Shown: positions 35,921 to 48,618 of the stretch, piece by piece
How positions within the stretch are numbered: position 1 is the first letter of the stretch
How the letters are laid out: every line of letters begins with the position of its first letter
DNA from: Ehretia macrophylla
Lineage: Eukaryota > Streptophyta > Magnoliopsida > Boraginales > Ehretiaceae
Reading direction: 5' to 3'
Assembly: GCA_037974665.1 (NCBI GenBank)
Contig: CM075780.1
Span: 4,188,501 to 4,252,500 of the forward strand
DNA length: 64,000 bases
Position numbers and translations under genes: made by a program
Notes under the pieces: generated by a model
Told to the model about the DNA's origin: nothing
Database searches by the model: none
The model's input: only the letters and a program-made list of their open reading frames with translations

Positions 35921-36478
35921 CTTTTCAATTTTTTTTGCCCTGGTTAGGGTTGCCAAGATACTTTATCCACCAAATCTCTATTACTGAATCCTACGGAACA
36001 TTGGGGAAGACAACTTCGTTTCAGGTAGAGACTGGGTCCGCAAATCGAGAGCATAGGGTTTGTGACCAAGTCTCCGTCGCTCCGGTGCCCATAACTTTTG
36101 ATCCTTAAGTAGTTACACGGCGCACAGCATACCGTTGCAAAGCTCTCTGAGAGCTCTACGACGGGGGCAGCCAGCATGATCGTTGTCCCCGTTTTTGAAG
36201 CCCAAAATCGAACGTTTTCATCAGTTTCGGGCCACTTTTCTTCTTTTGCTCTGTTTTTTCATCCCGGATCGTACGTCGTGAGCTGTTAAAAGGACGAGAA
36301 CCTGACTCGCGTGACATCAGAGGGCCCTACAACGTGCCGATATCACGTCTTGCAAGCATGCTGCGTTGTTGAAGCGAATGGGTTGTCATTAAGCCCATTG
36401 GGCCTTTTGAATGGGCCATCTCTCTAGGCTGGGACTGTGAACAGTTAACACGTAAAGAAATTGTGACCTCAACATGAC

Positions 36479-36597
36479 GGGTGCAATCATAGCAGCACTA
36501 ATGCACCAGATCCCATCAAAACTCTGAAGTTAAGCGTGGTTGGGCGAGAGTAGTACTAGGATGGGTGACCCCCTGGGAAGTCCTCGTGTTGCACCCC
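36479..36597 (+). rRNA. 5S rRNA copy 46
   Basis: G7A, C14G, G30A, G41A, C47T and C61G (box A). Confidence 0.92.
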
Positions 36598-37155
36598 CTT
36601 TTAAATTTTTTTTGCCTTGGTTAGGGTTGCCAAGATACTTTATCCACCAAATCTCTATTACTGAATCCCACGGAACATTGGGCAAGACAACTTCGCTTCA
36701 CGTAGAGGCTGGGCCCGTAAAATGAGAGCGTAGGGTTTGTGACCAGGTCTCCGTCGCTCCGGTGCCCATAACTTTTGATCCGTAAGCAGTTATACGGCGC
36801 ACAACATACCGTTGCAAAGCTCTCTGAGAGCTCTACAACAGGGGCAGCCAGCTTGCTCGCTTTGCCCATTTTTGGAGCCCAAAATCTAACATTTTCATCA
36901 GTTTCACGCCACTTTTCTTATTTTGCTCTGTTTTTCCGTCCCGGATCATTCGTCGTGAACTGTTAAAAGGACGACAACCTTACATGCGGGACATCAGAGG
37001 GCCCTACAACGTGTCGATATCACGTCTTGTAAGAATGCTGCGTTGTTGAAATGGATGGGTTGTCGTTAAGCCCATTGGGCCTTTTGAATAGGCCATCTCT
37101 CTAGGTTTGGACTGTGAACAGTTAATACATAAAGGAATTGGGCCCTCAACATGAT

Positions 37156-37274
37156 GAGTGCGATCATACAAGCACTAATGCACCGGATCCCATCAGAATA
37201 TCGAAGTTAAGCGTGCTTGGGCGAGAGTAGTACTAGGATGGTTGACCCCTTAGGAAGTCCTCGTGTTGCACCCC
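37156..37274 (+). rRNA. 5S rRNA copy 47
   Basis: Start GAGTGCG; C15A, AATATCGAAG in place of AACTCCGAAG, G87T in box C, C95T and G97A. Confidence 0.92.
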
Positions 37275-37832
37275 CTTTTAAATTCTTTTTGCCCTGGTTA
37301 GGGTTGCCAAGATACTTTATCCACCAAATCTCTATTACTGAATCCCACTGAACATTGGGCAAAACAACTTCGCTTCACGTAGAGGCTGGGCCCGTAAACC
37401 GAGGGCGTAGAGTTTGTGACCAGGTCTCCGTCGCTCCGGTGCCCATAACTTTTGATCCGTAAGGAGTTACGCGGCGCACAGCATACTGTTGCAAGGCTCT
37501 CTGAGAGCTCTACGATGGGGGCAGCCAGGTTGCTCGCTGTGCCCATTTTTGTAGCCCAAAATCGAATGTTTTCATCAGTTTCAGGCCACTTTTCTTCTTT
37601 TGCTCTATTTTTCGATCCCGGATCATACGTCATGAACTGTTAAAAGGACGACAACCTGACGCGCGGGACATCAGAGGGCCCTACAATGTGTCGATTTCAC
37701 GTCTTGCGAGGATGCTGTCTTGTTGAAGCTGATGGGTTGTCGTTAAGCCTATTAGGCCTTTTGAATGGGCTATCTCTCTTGGTTGGGACTGTGAACCGTT
37801 AACACATATAGGAATTGTGCCCTCAACATGAC

Positions 37833-37951
37833 ATGTGCGATCATACCAGCACTAATGCACCGGATCCCTTCAGAACTTTGAAGTTAAGCGTGCTTGGGCG
37901 AGAGTAGTACTAGGATGGGTGACCCCCTGGGAAGTCCTCGTGTTGCACCCC
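37833..37951 (+). rRNA. 5S rRNA copy 48
   Basis: Start ATGTGCG; A37T, C46T and C47T; box A from 51 onward and box C intact. Confidence 0.93.
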
Positions 37952-38508
37952 CTTTTCAATTTTTTTTGCCCTGGTTAGGGTTGCCAAGATACTATATCCA
38001 CCAAGTCTCTATTACTGAATCCCACGGAACATTGGGCAAGACAACTTCGTTTCACATAGAGGCTGGACCCGCAAACCGAGGGCATAGGATTTGTGACCAG
38101 GTCTCCGTCGCTCCGGAGCCCATAACTTTTGATCCGTAAGGAGTTACGTGAAGCACAACATACCGTTGCAAAGCTCTCTAAGAGCTCTACGATGGGGGCA
38201 GCCAGCATGTTCGCTGTGCCGATTTTTGGAACCTAAAATCGAAAGTTTTCATCAGTTTGAGGCTACTTTTCTTCTTTTGCTCTGTTTTTTCGTCTCGGAT
38301 CGTACGTCGTGAACTTTTAAAAGGTCGACAACCTGACTCGTGGGACATCAGAGGGCCCTACAACGTGTCGATATCACGTCTTGCAAGGATGCTGCGTTGT
38401 TGAAGCGGATGGGTTGTCGTTAAACCCATTGGGCCTTTTGAATGGGCCATCTCTCTAGGCTGGGAATGTGAACAGTTAACACGTAAAGAAATTGTGCCTC
38501 AACATGAC

Positions 38509-38627
38509 GGGTGCGATCATACCAGCACTAATGCACCGGATCCCATCAGAACTCCGAAGTTCAGCGTGCTTGGGCGAGAGTTGTACTAGGATGGGTGACC
38601 CCCTGGGAAGTCCTCTTGTTGCACCCC
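38509..38627 (+). rRNA. 5S rRNA copy 49
   Basis: Three changes (A54C in box A, A74T, G108T). Its unit is only 654 bp, owing to a spacer deletion of about 22 bp at GAGTTACAAAGC (38817-38828). Confidence 0.94.
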
Positions 38628-39162
38628 CTTTTCAATTTTTTTTGCCCTGGTTAGGGTTGTCAAGATACTTTATCCACCAAATCTCTATTACTGAATCCTA
38701 AGGAACATTGGGCAAGACAACTTTGCTTCACGTAGAGGCGGGTTCCGCAAACCGAGGGGGTAGGGTTTGTGACCAGGTCTCCGTCGCTCCGGTGCCCATA
38801 ACTTTTGATCCGTAAGGAGTTACAAAGCTCTCTGAGAGATCTACGACGGGGGCAGCCAGCATGCTCGCTGTGCCCGTTTTTGGAGCCCAAAATCGAACGT
38901 TTTCATAAGTTTTAGGCCATTTTTCTTCTTTTGCACTGTTTTTCGGTCCCGGATCGTACGTCGTGAACTGTTAAAAGGACGACAACCCTACTCGCGGGAC
39001 ATCAGAGGGCCCTACAACGTGTCAATATCATGTCTTGCAAGAATGCTGCGTTGTTGAAGTGGATGGGTTGTCGTTAAGCCCATTGGGCCTTTTGAATGGG
39101 CCATCTCTCTAAGCTGGGACTGTGAACAGTTAACACGTAAGAAATTGTGCCCTCAAAATGAT

Positions 39163-39281
39163 GGGTACGATCATACCAGCACTCATGCACCGGATCCCAT
39201 TAGAACTCCGAAGTTAAGCTTGCTTGGGCGAGAGTAGTACAAGGATGGGTGACCCCCTGGGAAATCCTGATGTTGCACCCC
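39163..39281 (+). rRNA. 5S rRNA copy 50
   Basis: G5A, A22C, C39T, G58T (box A), T79A and AATCCTGATG near the 3' end; -1 base is T. Confidence 0.92.
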
Positions 39282-39839
39282 CTTTTCAATTTTTTTTGCC
39301 CTGGTTATGTTTTCCAAGATACTTTATCCACCATATCTCTATTACTGAATCCCACGAAACATTGTGCAAGACAACTTCGCTTCACGTAGAGGCTGGGCCC
39401 GCAAACCGAGGGCGTAAGATTTGTGACCAGGTCTCCGTCACTCCCGTGCCCATAACTTTTGATCCGTAAGGAGTTACGCGGCGCATAGCATACCGTTGCA
39501 AAGCTCCCTGAGAGCTCTATGATGGGGACAGCCAGCATGCTCGCTGTGCCCATTTTTGGAGCCCAAAATCGAACGTTTTCATCAGTTTCAGGCCACATTT
39601 CTTCTACTGCTCTGTTTTTCCGTCCTGGATCGTACTTCATGAACTGTTAAAAGGATGACAACATGACTCGCGGGACATCATAGGGCCCTACAACATGTTG
39701 ATATCATGTCCTGCAAGCATGCTGCGTTGTTGAAGAGGATGGGTTGTCGTTAAGCCCATTGGGCCTTTTGAATGGGCCATCTCTCTAGGCTGGGACTGTG
39801 AACCGTTAACACATATAGGAATTGTGCCCTCAACATGAT

Positions 39840-39962
39840 GGGTGCGATCATACCAGCACAAATGCACCGGATCCCATCAAAACTCCGAAGTTAAGCGTGC
39901 TTGCGCGAGAGTAGTACTAGGATAGGATGGTGACCCCCTGGGAAGTCCTCGTGTTGCACCCC
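39840..39962 (+). rRNA. 5S rRNA copy 51 with 4-bp insertion in box C
   Basis: Box C reads AGGATAGGATGGTGA, an AGGAT duplication with one G lost. Also T21A, G41A and G65C; -1 base is T. A probable pseudogene. Confidence 0.9.
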
Positions 39963-40520
39963 CTTTTCAATTTTTTTTGCCCTGGTTAGGGTTGCCAAGA
40001 TACTTTATGCACCAAATCTCTATTACTGAATCCCACAGAACATTGGGCAAGACAACTTCGCTCCAAGTAGAGGCTGGGCCCATAAACCGAGGACGTAGGG
40101 TTTGTGACCAGCTCTCCTTCGCTCCGGTGCCTATAACTTTTGATCCGTAAGTAGTTACGTGGCGCACAGCATACCGTTGCAAAGCCCTTTGAGAGCTCTA
40201 CGACGAGGGCAGCCAGCTTGCTTGCTGTGCCCATTTCTGGAGCCCAAAATCGAACGTTTTCATCAGTTTTAGGCCACTTTTCTTCTTTTGCTCTATTTTT
40301 TCGTCCCGGATCATACGTCGTGAACAGGTTAAAGGATGACAACCTGACTCGCAGGACATCAGAGGGCCCTACAACGTGTCGATATCACGTCTTTCGAGGA
40401 TGCTGCATTATTGAAGCTGATGGGTTGTCGTTAAGCCCATTGGGCCTTTTGAATGGGCCATCTCTCTAGGCTGGGACTGTGAACCGTTAACACATATAGG
40501 AATTGTGCCCTCAACATGAC

Positions 40521-40639
40521 GGGTGCGATCATACCAGCACTAATGCACCGGATCCCATTAGAACTTCGAAGTTAAGCGTTCTTGGGCAAGAGTAGTACTG
40601 GGATGGGTGACCCCCTAGGATGTCCTCGTGTTGCACCCC
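40521..40639 (+). rRNA. 5S rRNA copy 52
   Basis: C39T, C46T, G60T (box A), G68A, A80G (box C), G97A and A101T. Confidence 0.92.
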
Positions 40640-41197
40640 CTTTTCAATTTTTTTTGCCCTGGTTAGGGTTGCCAAGATACTTTATCCACTAAATCTCAAT
40701 TACTGAATCCCACGGAACATTGGGCAAGACAACTTTACTTCACGTAGAGGCTGGGCCCGTAAACCGAGGGCGTAGGGTTTGTGACCAGGTCTCCGTCGCT
40801 CCGGTGCCTATAACTTTTGATCCGTAAGGAGTTACGCGGCGCACAGCATACCGTTGCAAAGCTCACTGAGAGCTCTACGACGAGGGCAACCAGCTTGCTC
40901 TCCGTGCCCATTTTTGGAGACTAAAATTGAACGTTTTTATCAATTTCGTGCCACTTTTCTTCTTTTGCTCTGTTTTGCCATCCCGAATCATACGTCGTGA
41001 ACTGTTAAAAGGACGACAACCTGACTCGCGGGACAATAGAGGGCCCTACAACATGTCGATATCACGTCTTGCGAGGATGCTAAGTTGTTGAAGCAGATGG
41101 GTTGTCGTTAAGCCCATTGGGCCTTTTGAATGGGCCATCTCTCTAGGCTGGGACTGTGAACCGTTAACACATATAGGAATTGTGCCCTCAACATGAT

Positions 41198-41316
41198 GGG
41201 TGCGATCATACCAGCACAAATGCACCGGATCCCATCAGAACTTCGAAGTTAAGCGTGCTTGGGCGAGAGTAGTACTAGAATGGGTAACCCCCTGGGAAGT
41301 CCTCGTGTTGCACCCC
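41198..41316 (+). rRNA. 5S rRNA copy 53
   Basis: T21A, C46T, and two box C changes, G82A and G89A (AGAATGGGTAA); -1 base is T. Confidence 0.93.
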
Positions 41317-41874
41317 ATTTTCAATTTTTTTTGCCCTGGTTAGGGTTGCCAAGATACTTTATCCACCAAATCTCTATTACTCAATCCCATGGAACATTGG
41401 GGAAGACAACTTCGTTTCACGTAGAAGCTGGGCCCGCAAACCAAGGGCATAGGGTTTGTGACCAGGTCTCTGTCGCTCCGGTGCCCATAACTTTTGATCC
41501 GTAAGTAGTTACGCGGCGCACAGCATACAGTTGCAAAGCTCTCTAAGAGCTCTACGATAGGGGCAGCCACCATGCGCGTTGTGCCTGTTTTTGGAGCCCA
41601 AAATCAAATGTTTTCATCAGTTTCAGGCCACTTTTCTTCTTTTGCTCTGTTTTCCCGTCCCGGATCGTACGTCGTGAACGGTTAAAAGGACGACAACCGG
41701 ACTTGCTGGATATCCGAGGGCCCTACAACGTGTCGATATCACGTCTTGCATGCATGCTGCGTTGTTGAAGCGGATGGGTTGTCGTTAAGCCCATTGGGCC
41801 TTTTGAATGGGCCATCTCTCTAGGCTCGGATTGTGAACCATTAACACGTAAAGATATTGTGCCCTCAACATGAC

Positions 41875-41993
41875 GGGTGCGATCATACCGGCACTAATGC
41901 ACCGGATCCCATCAGAACTCCAAAGTTAAGCGTGCTTGGGCGAGAGGTGTACTAGGATGGGTGACCCCCTGGGAAGTCCTCGTGTTGCGCCCC
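41875..41993 (+). rRNA. 5S rRNA copy 54
   Basis: A16G, G48A and GAGAGGTGTAC (T73G, A74T); boxes A and C intact. Shares A16G and G48A with the next copy. Confidence 0.94.
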
Positions 41994-42551
41994 CTTTTCA
42001 ATTTTTTTTGCCCTGGTTAGGGTTGCCAAGATACTTTATCCACCAAATCTCTATTACTGAATCCCACGGAACATTGGGCAAGACAACTTCGCGTCACGTA
42101 GAGGCTGGGCCAGCAAACCAAAGGCGTAGGTTTTGTGACCAGGTCTCCGTTGCTCCGGTGCCCATAACTTTTGATCCGTAAAGAGTTACGCGGCGCACAA
42201 CATACCGTTGCAAAGCTCTCTAAGAGCTCTATGACAGGGGCAGCCACCATGCGCATTGTGCCTATTATTGGAGCCCAAAATCGAATGTTTTCATCAGTTT
42301 CAGGCCACTTTTCTTCTTTTGGTCTGTTTTTCCATCCCGGATGGTACGTCGTGAACTGTAAAAAGGACAACAACCTGACTCGCGGGACATCAGAGGGCCC
42401 TACTACATGTCGATATCACGTCTTGCAAACATGCTACGTTGTTGAAGCGGATGGGTTGTCGTTAAGCCCATTGGGCCTTTTGAATGGGCCATCTATCTAG
42501 GCTGGGACTGTGAACAGTTAACACATAAAGATATTGTGCCCTCAACATGAC

Positions 42552-42670
42552 GGGTGCGATCATACCGGCACTAATGCACCGGATCCCATCAGAACTCCAA
42601 AGTTAAGCGTGCTTGGGTGAGAGTAGTACTAGGATGGGTGACCCCCTGGGAAGTCCTCGTGTTGCACCCC
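42552..42670 (+). rRNA. 5S rRNA copy 55
   Basis: Three changes (A16G, G48A, C67T); boxes A and C intact. Confidence 0.95.
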
Positions 42671-43227
42671 CTTTTCAATTTTTTTTGCCCTGGTTAGGGT
42701 TGCCAAGATACTTTATCCACCATATCTCTATTACTGAATCCCATGGAACATTGGGCAAAGCAACTTCGCTTCACGTAGAGGGTGGGCCCGTAAACCAAGG
42801 GCGTAGTGTTTGTGACTAGGTGTCTGTCGCTCCGGTACCCATAAATTTTGACCCGTAAGGAGCTATGCGGCGCACCGCATACCGTTGCAAAGCTCTCTGA
42901 GAGCTCTATGACGGGGGCAGCCAGCATGCCCGATGTGCCCATTTTTGGAGCCCAAAATCGAATGTTTTCATCAGTTTCAGGCCAGTTTTCTTTTCTTCTC
43001 TGTTTTTCCGTCCTAGATCGTACGTCGTGAACTGGTAAAAGGATGACAACTTGACTCGCTGGACATCTGAGGGCCCTACAATGTGTCGATATCACGTTTT
43101 GCAAGCATGCTGCGTTGTTGAAGCGGATGGGTTGTCGTTAAGCCCATTGGGCCTTTTGAATAGGCCATCTTTCTAGGCTGGGACTGCGAACAGTTAACAC
43201 ATAAAGGAATTCTGCCCTCAACATGAC

Positions 43228-43346
43228 GGGTGCGATCATACCAGCTCTAATGCACCGCATCCCATCAGAACTCCGAAGTTAAGCGTGCTTGGGCGAGAGT
43301 AGTACTAGGATGGGTGACCCCCTGGTAAGACCTCGTGTTGCACCCC
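43228..43346 (+). rRNA. 5S rRNA copy 56
   Basis: A19T, G31C, G99T and T103A; control region intact. Confidence 0.94.
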
Positions 43347-43899
43347 CTTTTCAATTTTTTTTTCCTTGGTTAGGGTTGCAAAGATACATTATCCACCATT
43401 TCTCTATTACTAAATCCCATGGAACATTGGGCAGGACAACTTCGTTTCACGTAGAGGCTGGGCTCGCAAACCTAGGGCGTAGGTTTTGTGACCAGGTCTC
43501 TGTCGCTCCGGTGCCCATAACTTTTGATCCGTAAGGAGTTACGCGGCGCACAACATACCGTTGCAAAGCTCTCTAAGAGCTCTACGACGGGGTCAGCCAG
43601 CTTGCTCATTGTGCTCATTTTTGGAGCCCAAAATTGAACATTTTCATCAGTTTCAGGCCATTTTTCTTCTTTTGCTCTGTTTTTCCGTCCCGAATCATAC
43701 GTCGTGAACTGTTAAAAGGACGACAACCTGACTCGCCGGACATCAGAGGGCCCTACAATGTGTCGATATCACGTTTTGCAAGCATACTGCATTGCTAAAG
43801 CGGATGGGTTGTCGTTAAGCCCATTGGGCCTTTTGAATGGGCCATCTCTCTAGGCTGGGACTGTGAACAGTTAACACGTAAAGAATGGGAAGAAAACTT

Positions 43900-44018
43900 G
43901 GACCGGATCATACCAGCACTCATGGACCGGATCCCATCAGAACTCCGAAGTTAAGCGTGCTTGTGCGAGAGTAGTACTAGGATGGGTGACCCCCTGGGAA
44001 GTCCTCGTGTTGCACCCC
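43900..44018 (+). rRNA. 5S rRNA copy 57 with replaced 5' end and promoter
   Basis: The sequence from about 43885 to 43905 does not match any other unit: AAGAATGGGAAGAAAACTTG runs straight into GACCGGATCATACC. The first six gene bases, the C at -1 and most of the upstream region are replaced; only CGTAAAGAA of the TATA position stays. GGACCGGATC occurs at 43900-43909 and again at 43924-43933. Also A22C, C26G and G65T. Probably inactive. Confidence 0.88.
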
Positions 44019-44576
44019 CTTTTCAATTTTTTTTGCTCTGGTTAAGGTTGCCAAAATACTTTATCCACCATATCTCTATTACTGAATCCCATGGAACATT
44101 GGGCAAGAAAACTTCGCTTCACGTATAGGCTGGGCCCGCAAACCGAGGGCATAGGGTTTGTGACCAGGTCTCGGTCGCTCCGGTGCCTATAACTTTTGAC
44201 CCGTAAGGAGTTACGCGGCGCACATCATACCGTTGCAAAGCTCTCTGAGAGCTCTATGACGGGGGCAGCCAGCATGCTCGCTGTGCCCCTTTTTAGAGCC
44301 CAAAATCGAACGTTTTCATCAATTTCAGGCCACTTTTCTTCTTTTGCTCTGTTTTTCTGTCCCGGATTGTACGTCGTGAACTGTTAAAAGGATGACAACC
44401 TGACTTGCGGGACATCAGAGGGCCCTATAATTTGTCGATATCACGTCTTGCAAGCTTGCTGCGTTGTTCAAGTGGATGGGTTGTCGTTAAGCCCATTGGG
44501 ACTTTTGAATGGGCCATCTCTCTAGGCTGGGACTGTGAACCGTTAACACATATAGGAATTTTGCCCTCAACATGAC

Positions 44577-44695
44577 GGGTGGGATCATACCAGCACTAAT
44601 GCACCAGATCTCATCAGAACTCCGAAGTTAAGCATGCTTGGGCGAGAGTAGTACTAGAATGGGTGACCCCCTGGGAAGTCCTCGTGTTGCTCCCC
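44577..44695 (+). rRNA. 5S rRNA copy 58
   Basis: C6G, G30A, C35T, G58A (box A), G82A (box C) and A115T. Confidence 0.92.
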
Positions 44696-45253
44696 CTTTT
44701 AAATTTTTTTTGCCCTGGTTAGGGTTTCCAAGATACTTTATCCACCAAATCTCTATTACTGAATCCCATGGAACATTGGGCAAGACAACTTTGCTTCACA
44801 TAAAGGCTGGGCCCGTAAACCGAGGGCGTAGGGTTTGTGACCAGGTCTTTGTCACTCTGGTGCCCATAACTTTTGATTCGTAAGGAGTTACGCGGCGCAC
44901 AGCACACTGTTGCAAAGCACTCCGAGAGCTCTACGACGGGGGCAGCTAGTATGCTCGCTGTGCCCGTTTTTGGAGCACAAAATCGAACCTTTTCATCAGT
45001 TTCAGGCCATTTTTCTCCTTTTGCTCAGTTTTTCCATCCCGGATTGTACGTCGTGAACTGTTAAAAGGACGACAACCTGACTCGCGGGACATCAGAGGGC
45101 CCTACAACGTGTCGATATCACGTCTTGCAAGCGTACTGCGTTGTTGAAGAGAATGGGTTGTCATTAATCCCGTTGGGACTTTTGAATGGGCCATCTCTCT
45201 AGGCTGGGACTGTGAACAGTTAACACGTAAAGAAATTGTGCCCTCAACATGAT

Positions 45254-45372
45254 GGGTGCGATCATACCAGCACTAACGCACCGGATCCCATCAGAACTCC
45301 GAAGTTAAGCGTGCTTGGGCGAGAGTAGTACTAGGATGGTTGACCCCCTGGGAAGTCCTCGTGTTGCACCCC
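45254..45372 (+). rRNA. 5S rRNA copy 59 (near consensus)
   Basis: Two changes only, T24C and G87T; the second falls in box C. The -1 base is T. Confidence 0.96.
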
Positions 45373-45930
45373 CTTTTCAATTTTTTTTGCCCTGGTTAGG
45401 GTTGCCAAGATACTTTATCCACCAAATCTCTATTACTGAATCCCATGGAACATTGCGCAAGACAACTTCGCTTCATGTAGAGGCTGGGCCCGCAAACCGA
45501 GGGCGTAGGGTTTGTGACCAGGTCTCCGTCGCTCCGGTGCCCATAACTTTTGATCCGTAAGGAGTTACGCAGTGCACAACATACCGTTACAAAGCTCTCT
45601 GAGAGCTCTACGACGGTGGTAGCGAGCATGCTTGCTTTGCCGCTTTTTAGAGCCCAAAATCGAATGTTTTCATCAGTTTCAGTCCATTTTTCATCTTTTG
45701 CTCTGTTTTTCCATCCCGGATCGTACGTCGTGAACTGTTAAAAGGACGACAACCTGACTTGCGGGACATCAGAGGGCCCTACAACGTGTCGATATCACGT
45801 CTTGCAAGCATGCTGCGTTGTTGAAGCGGATGGGTTGTCGTAAAGCCCATTGGACCTTTTGAATGGGCCATCTCTCTAGGCTGGGACTGTGAATAGTTAA
45901 CACGTAAAGAAATTGTGCCTTTAACATGAC

Positions 45931-46049
45931 GGGTGCGATCATACCAGCACTCATGCACCGGATCCCATCAGAACTCCGAAGTTAAGCGTGCTTGGGCGAG
46001 AGTAGTACTAGGATGGGTGATCCCCTGGGAAGTCCTTGTGTTGCTCCTC
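45931..46049 (+). rRNA. 5S rRNA copy 60
   Basis: A22C, C91T, C107T, A115T and C118T. The T-run is interrupted (TTTTAAATTTTGTTT). Confidence 0.94.
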
Positions 46050-46607
46050 CTTTTAAATTTTGTTTGCTTTGGTTAGGCTTGCCAAGATACTTTATCCACC
46101 AAATCTCTATTACGGAATCCCACGGAACATTGGGAAAGAAAACTTCGCAACACGTAAAGGCTGGGCTCGTAAACTGAGGGCGTAGGGTTTGTGACCAGGT
46201 CTCCGTCGCTCCGGTACCCATAACTTTTGGCCCGTAAGGAGTTACGCGGCGCACAACATACCGTTGCAAAGCTCTCTGAGAGCTCTACGACGGGGGTAGC
46301 CAGCTTGCTCGTTGAGCCCATTTTTGGAGCCCAAAATCGAATGTTTTCATTAGTTTCTGGCCACTTTTCTTCCTTTTCTGTATTTTTTCGTCCCGGATCG
46401 TACGTCGTGAACTATTAAACGGCTGACAACCTGACTCGCGGGACATCAGAGGGCTCTACAACGTGTCGATAACACGTCTTGCAAGCGTGCTGCGTTGTTG
46501 AAGCGGATGGGTTGTTGTTAAGCCCGTTGGGCCTTTTGAATGGGCCATCTCACTAGGCTGGGACTGTGAACAGTTAACACGTAAAGAAATTGGGCCCTCA
46601 ACATGAC

Positions 46608-46725
46608 GGGTGCGATCATACCAGCACTAATGCACCGGATCCCATCAGAACTCCGAAGTTAAGCGTGCTTGGTCGAGATAGTAGTAGGATGGGTGACCCC
46701 CTGGGAAGTCCTCGTGTTGCACCCC
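46608..46725 (+). rRNA. 5S rRNA copy 61
   Basis: Box A and the gene start match consensus, but the region between A and C has lost a base (GGTCGAGATAGTAGTAGG). Confidence 0.92.
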
Positions 46726-47283
46726 CTTTTCAATTTGTTTTGCCCTGGTTAGGGTTGCCAAGATACTTTATCTACCAAATCTCTATTACTGAATCCCACG
46801 GAACATTGGGCAAGACAACTTCGCTTCACATATTGGCTGGGCCCTCAAACCGAGGGCGTAGGGTTTGTGACCAGGTCTCCGTCGCTCTTGTGCCCATAAC
46901 TTTTGATCTGTAAGGAGTTACGCAGTGCACAACATACCGTTGCAAAGCTCTCTGAGAGCTCTAAGACGGGGGCAGCCAGCTTGCTCGCTGTGCCCATTTT
47001 TGGAGCCCAAAATCGATTGTTTTCATCAGTTTCAGGCAACTTTTCTTCTTTTGCTCTGTTTTTTCGTCCCGGATCGTACATCGTGAACTGTTAAAAGGAC
47101 GACAACCTGACTCGCGGGACATCAGAGGGCCCTACAACGTGTCGATATCACGTCTTGCTAGCATGCTGCGTTGTTAAAGCGGATCAGTTGTCGTTAAGCC
47201 TATTGGGCCTTTTGAATGGGCTATCTCTCTAGGTTGGGACTGTGAACAGTTAACACATAAAGGAATTGTGCCCTTAACATGAT

Positions 47284-47402
47284 AGATGCGATCCTACCAG
47301 CACTAATGCATCGGATCCCATCAGACCTCCGAAGTTAAGCGTGCTTGGCCGAGAGTACTACTAGGATGGGTGACCCCCTGGGAAGTCCTCGTCTTGTTCC
47401 CC
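47284..47402 (+). rRNA. 5S rRNA copy 62
   Basis: About ten changes: start AGATGCGATCCTACC, C28T, A43C, G66C, G75C, G110C and TTGTTCCCC. Likely a pseudogene. Confidence 0.9.
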
Positions 47403-47960
47403 CTTTTAAATTTTTTTTTCTCTGGTTAGGCTTGCCCAGATACTTTATCCACCAAATCTCTATTATTGAATCCCACGGAACATTAGGAAAGACAACTTTG
47501 CTTCACGTAGAGGCTGGGCCCGCAAACCGAGTTCATAGGGTTTGTGACCAGGTCTTCGTCGCTCCGGTGCCAATAACTTTTGATCCGTAAGGTGTTACGC
47601 GGCGCACTGCATACCGTTGCAAAGCTCTCTGAGAGCTCTTCGACGGGGGTAGCCAGTTTGCTCGCTGTGCGCATTTTTGGAGCCCAAAATCGAACGTTTT
47701 CATCAGTTTCGGGCCACTTTTCTTCCTATGCTTTATTTTTCCATCCCGGATCATACGTCGTGAACTGTTAAAAGAACGACAACCAGACTTGCGGGACATC
47801 AGAGGGCCGTACAACGTGTCGATATCACGTCTTGCAAGCGTGCTGCATTGTTGAAGCAGATGGGTTGTCGTTAAGCCCATTGGGCCTTTTGAATGGGCCA
47901 TCTCTCTAGGCTGGGACTGTCAACAGTTAACACATAAAGGAATTGTGCCCTCAACATGAC

Positions 47961-48079
47961 AGGTGTGATCATACCAGCACTAATGCACCGAATCCCATCA
48001 GAACTCCGAAGTTAAGCGTGCTTGGGCGAGAGTAGTACAAGGATGGGTGACCCCCTGGGAAGTCCTCGTGTTGCACCCC
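47961..48079 (+). rRNA. 5S rRNA copy 63
   Basis: Four changes (G1A, C6T, G31A, T79A); box A and box C from 80 onward intact. Confidence 0.95.
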
Positions 48080-48618
48080 CTTTTCAATTTTTTTTCCCTG
48101 GTTAGGATTGCCAAGATACTTTATCCACCAAATCTCTATTACTGAATCTTACGGAACATTGGGCAAGACAACTTCGCTTCACGTAGAGGCTGGGCCCGCA
48201 AACCGAGGGCGTGGGGTTTGTGACCAGGTCTCCGTCGCTCCGGTGCCCAGAACTTTTGATCCGTAAGGAGTAACGCGGCGCACAGCATACCGTTATGAAG
48301 CTCCCTGAGGGCTCTACGGCGGAGGCAGCCAGCTTGTTCGCTGTGCCCCTTTTTGGAGCCCAAAATCAAACGTTTTCATCAGTTTCAGGCCCTTTTTCTT
48401 CTTTTGCTCTGTTTTTCCGTCTCGGATCGTACGTCGTGAACTGTTAAAAGGACGAAAACCTGACTTGGGGGACATCAGAGGGCCCTACAACGTGTCGATA
48501 TCAAGTCTTGCAAGCATGCTGCGTTGTTGAAGCGGATGGGTTGTCGTTAAGCCCATTGGGCCTTTTGAATGGGCCATATCACTAGGCTGGGACTGTGAAC
48601 AGTTAACATGTAAAGAAA

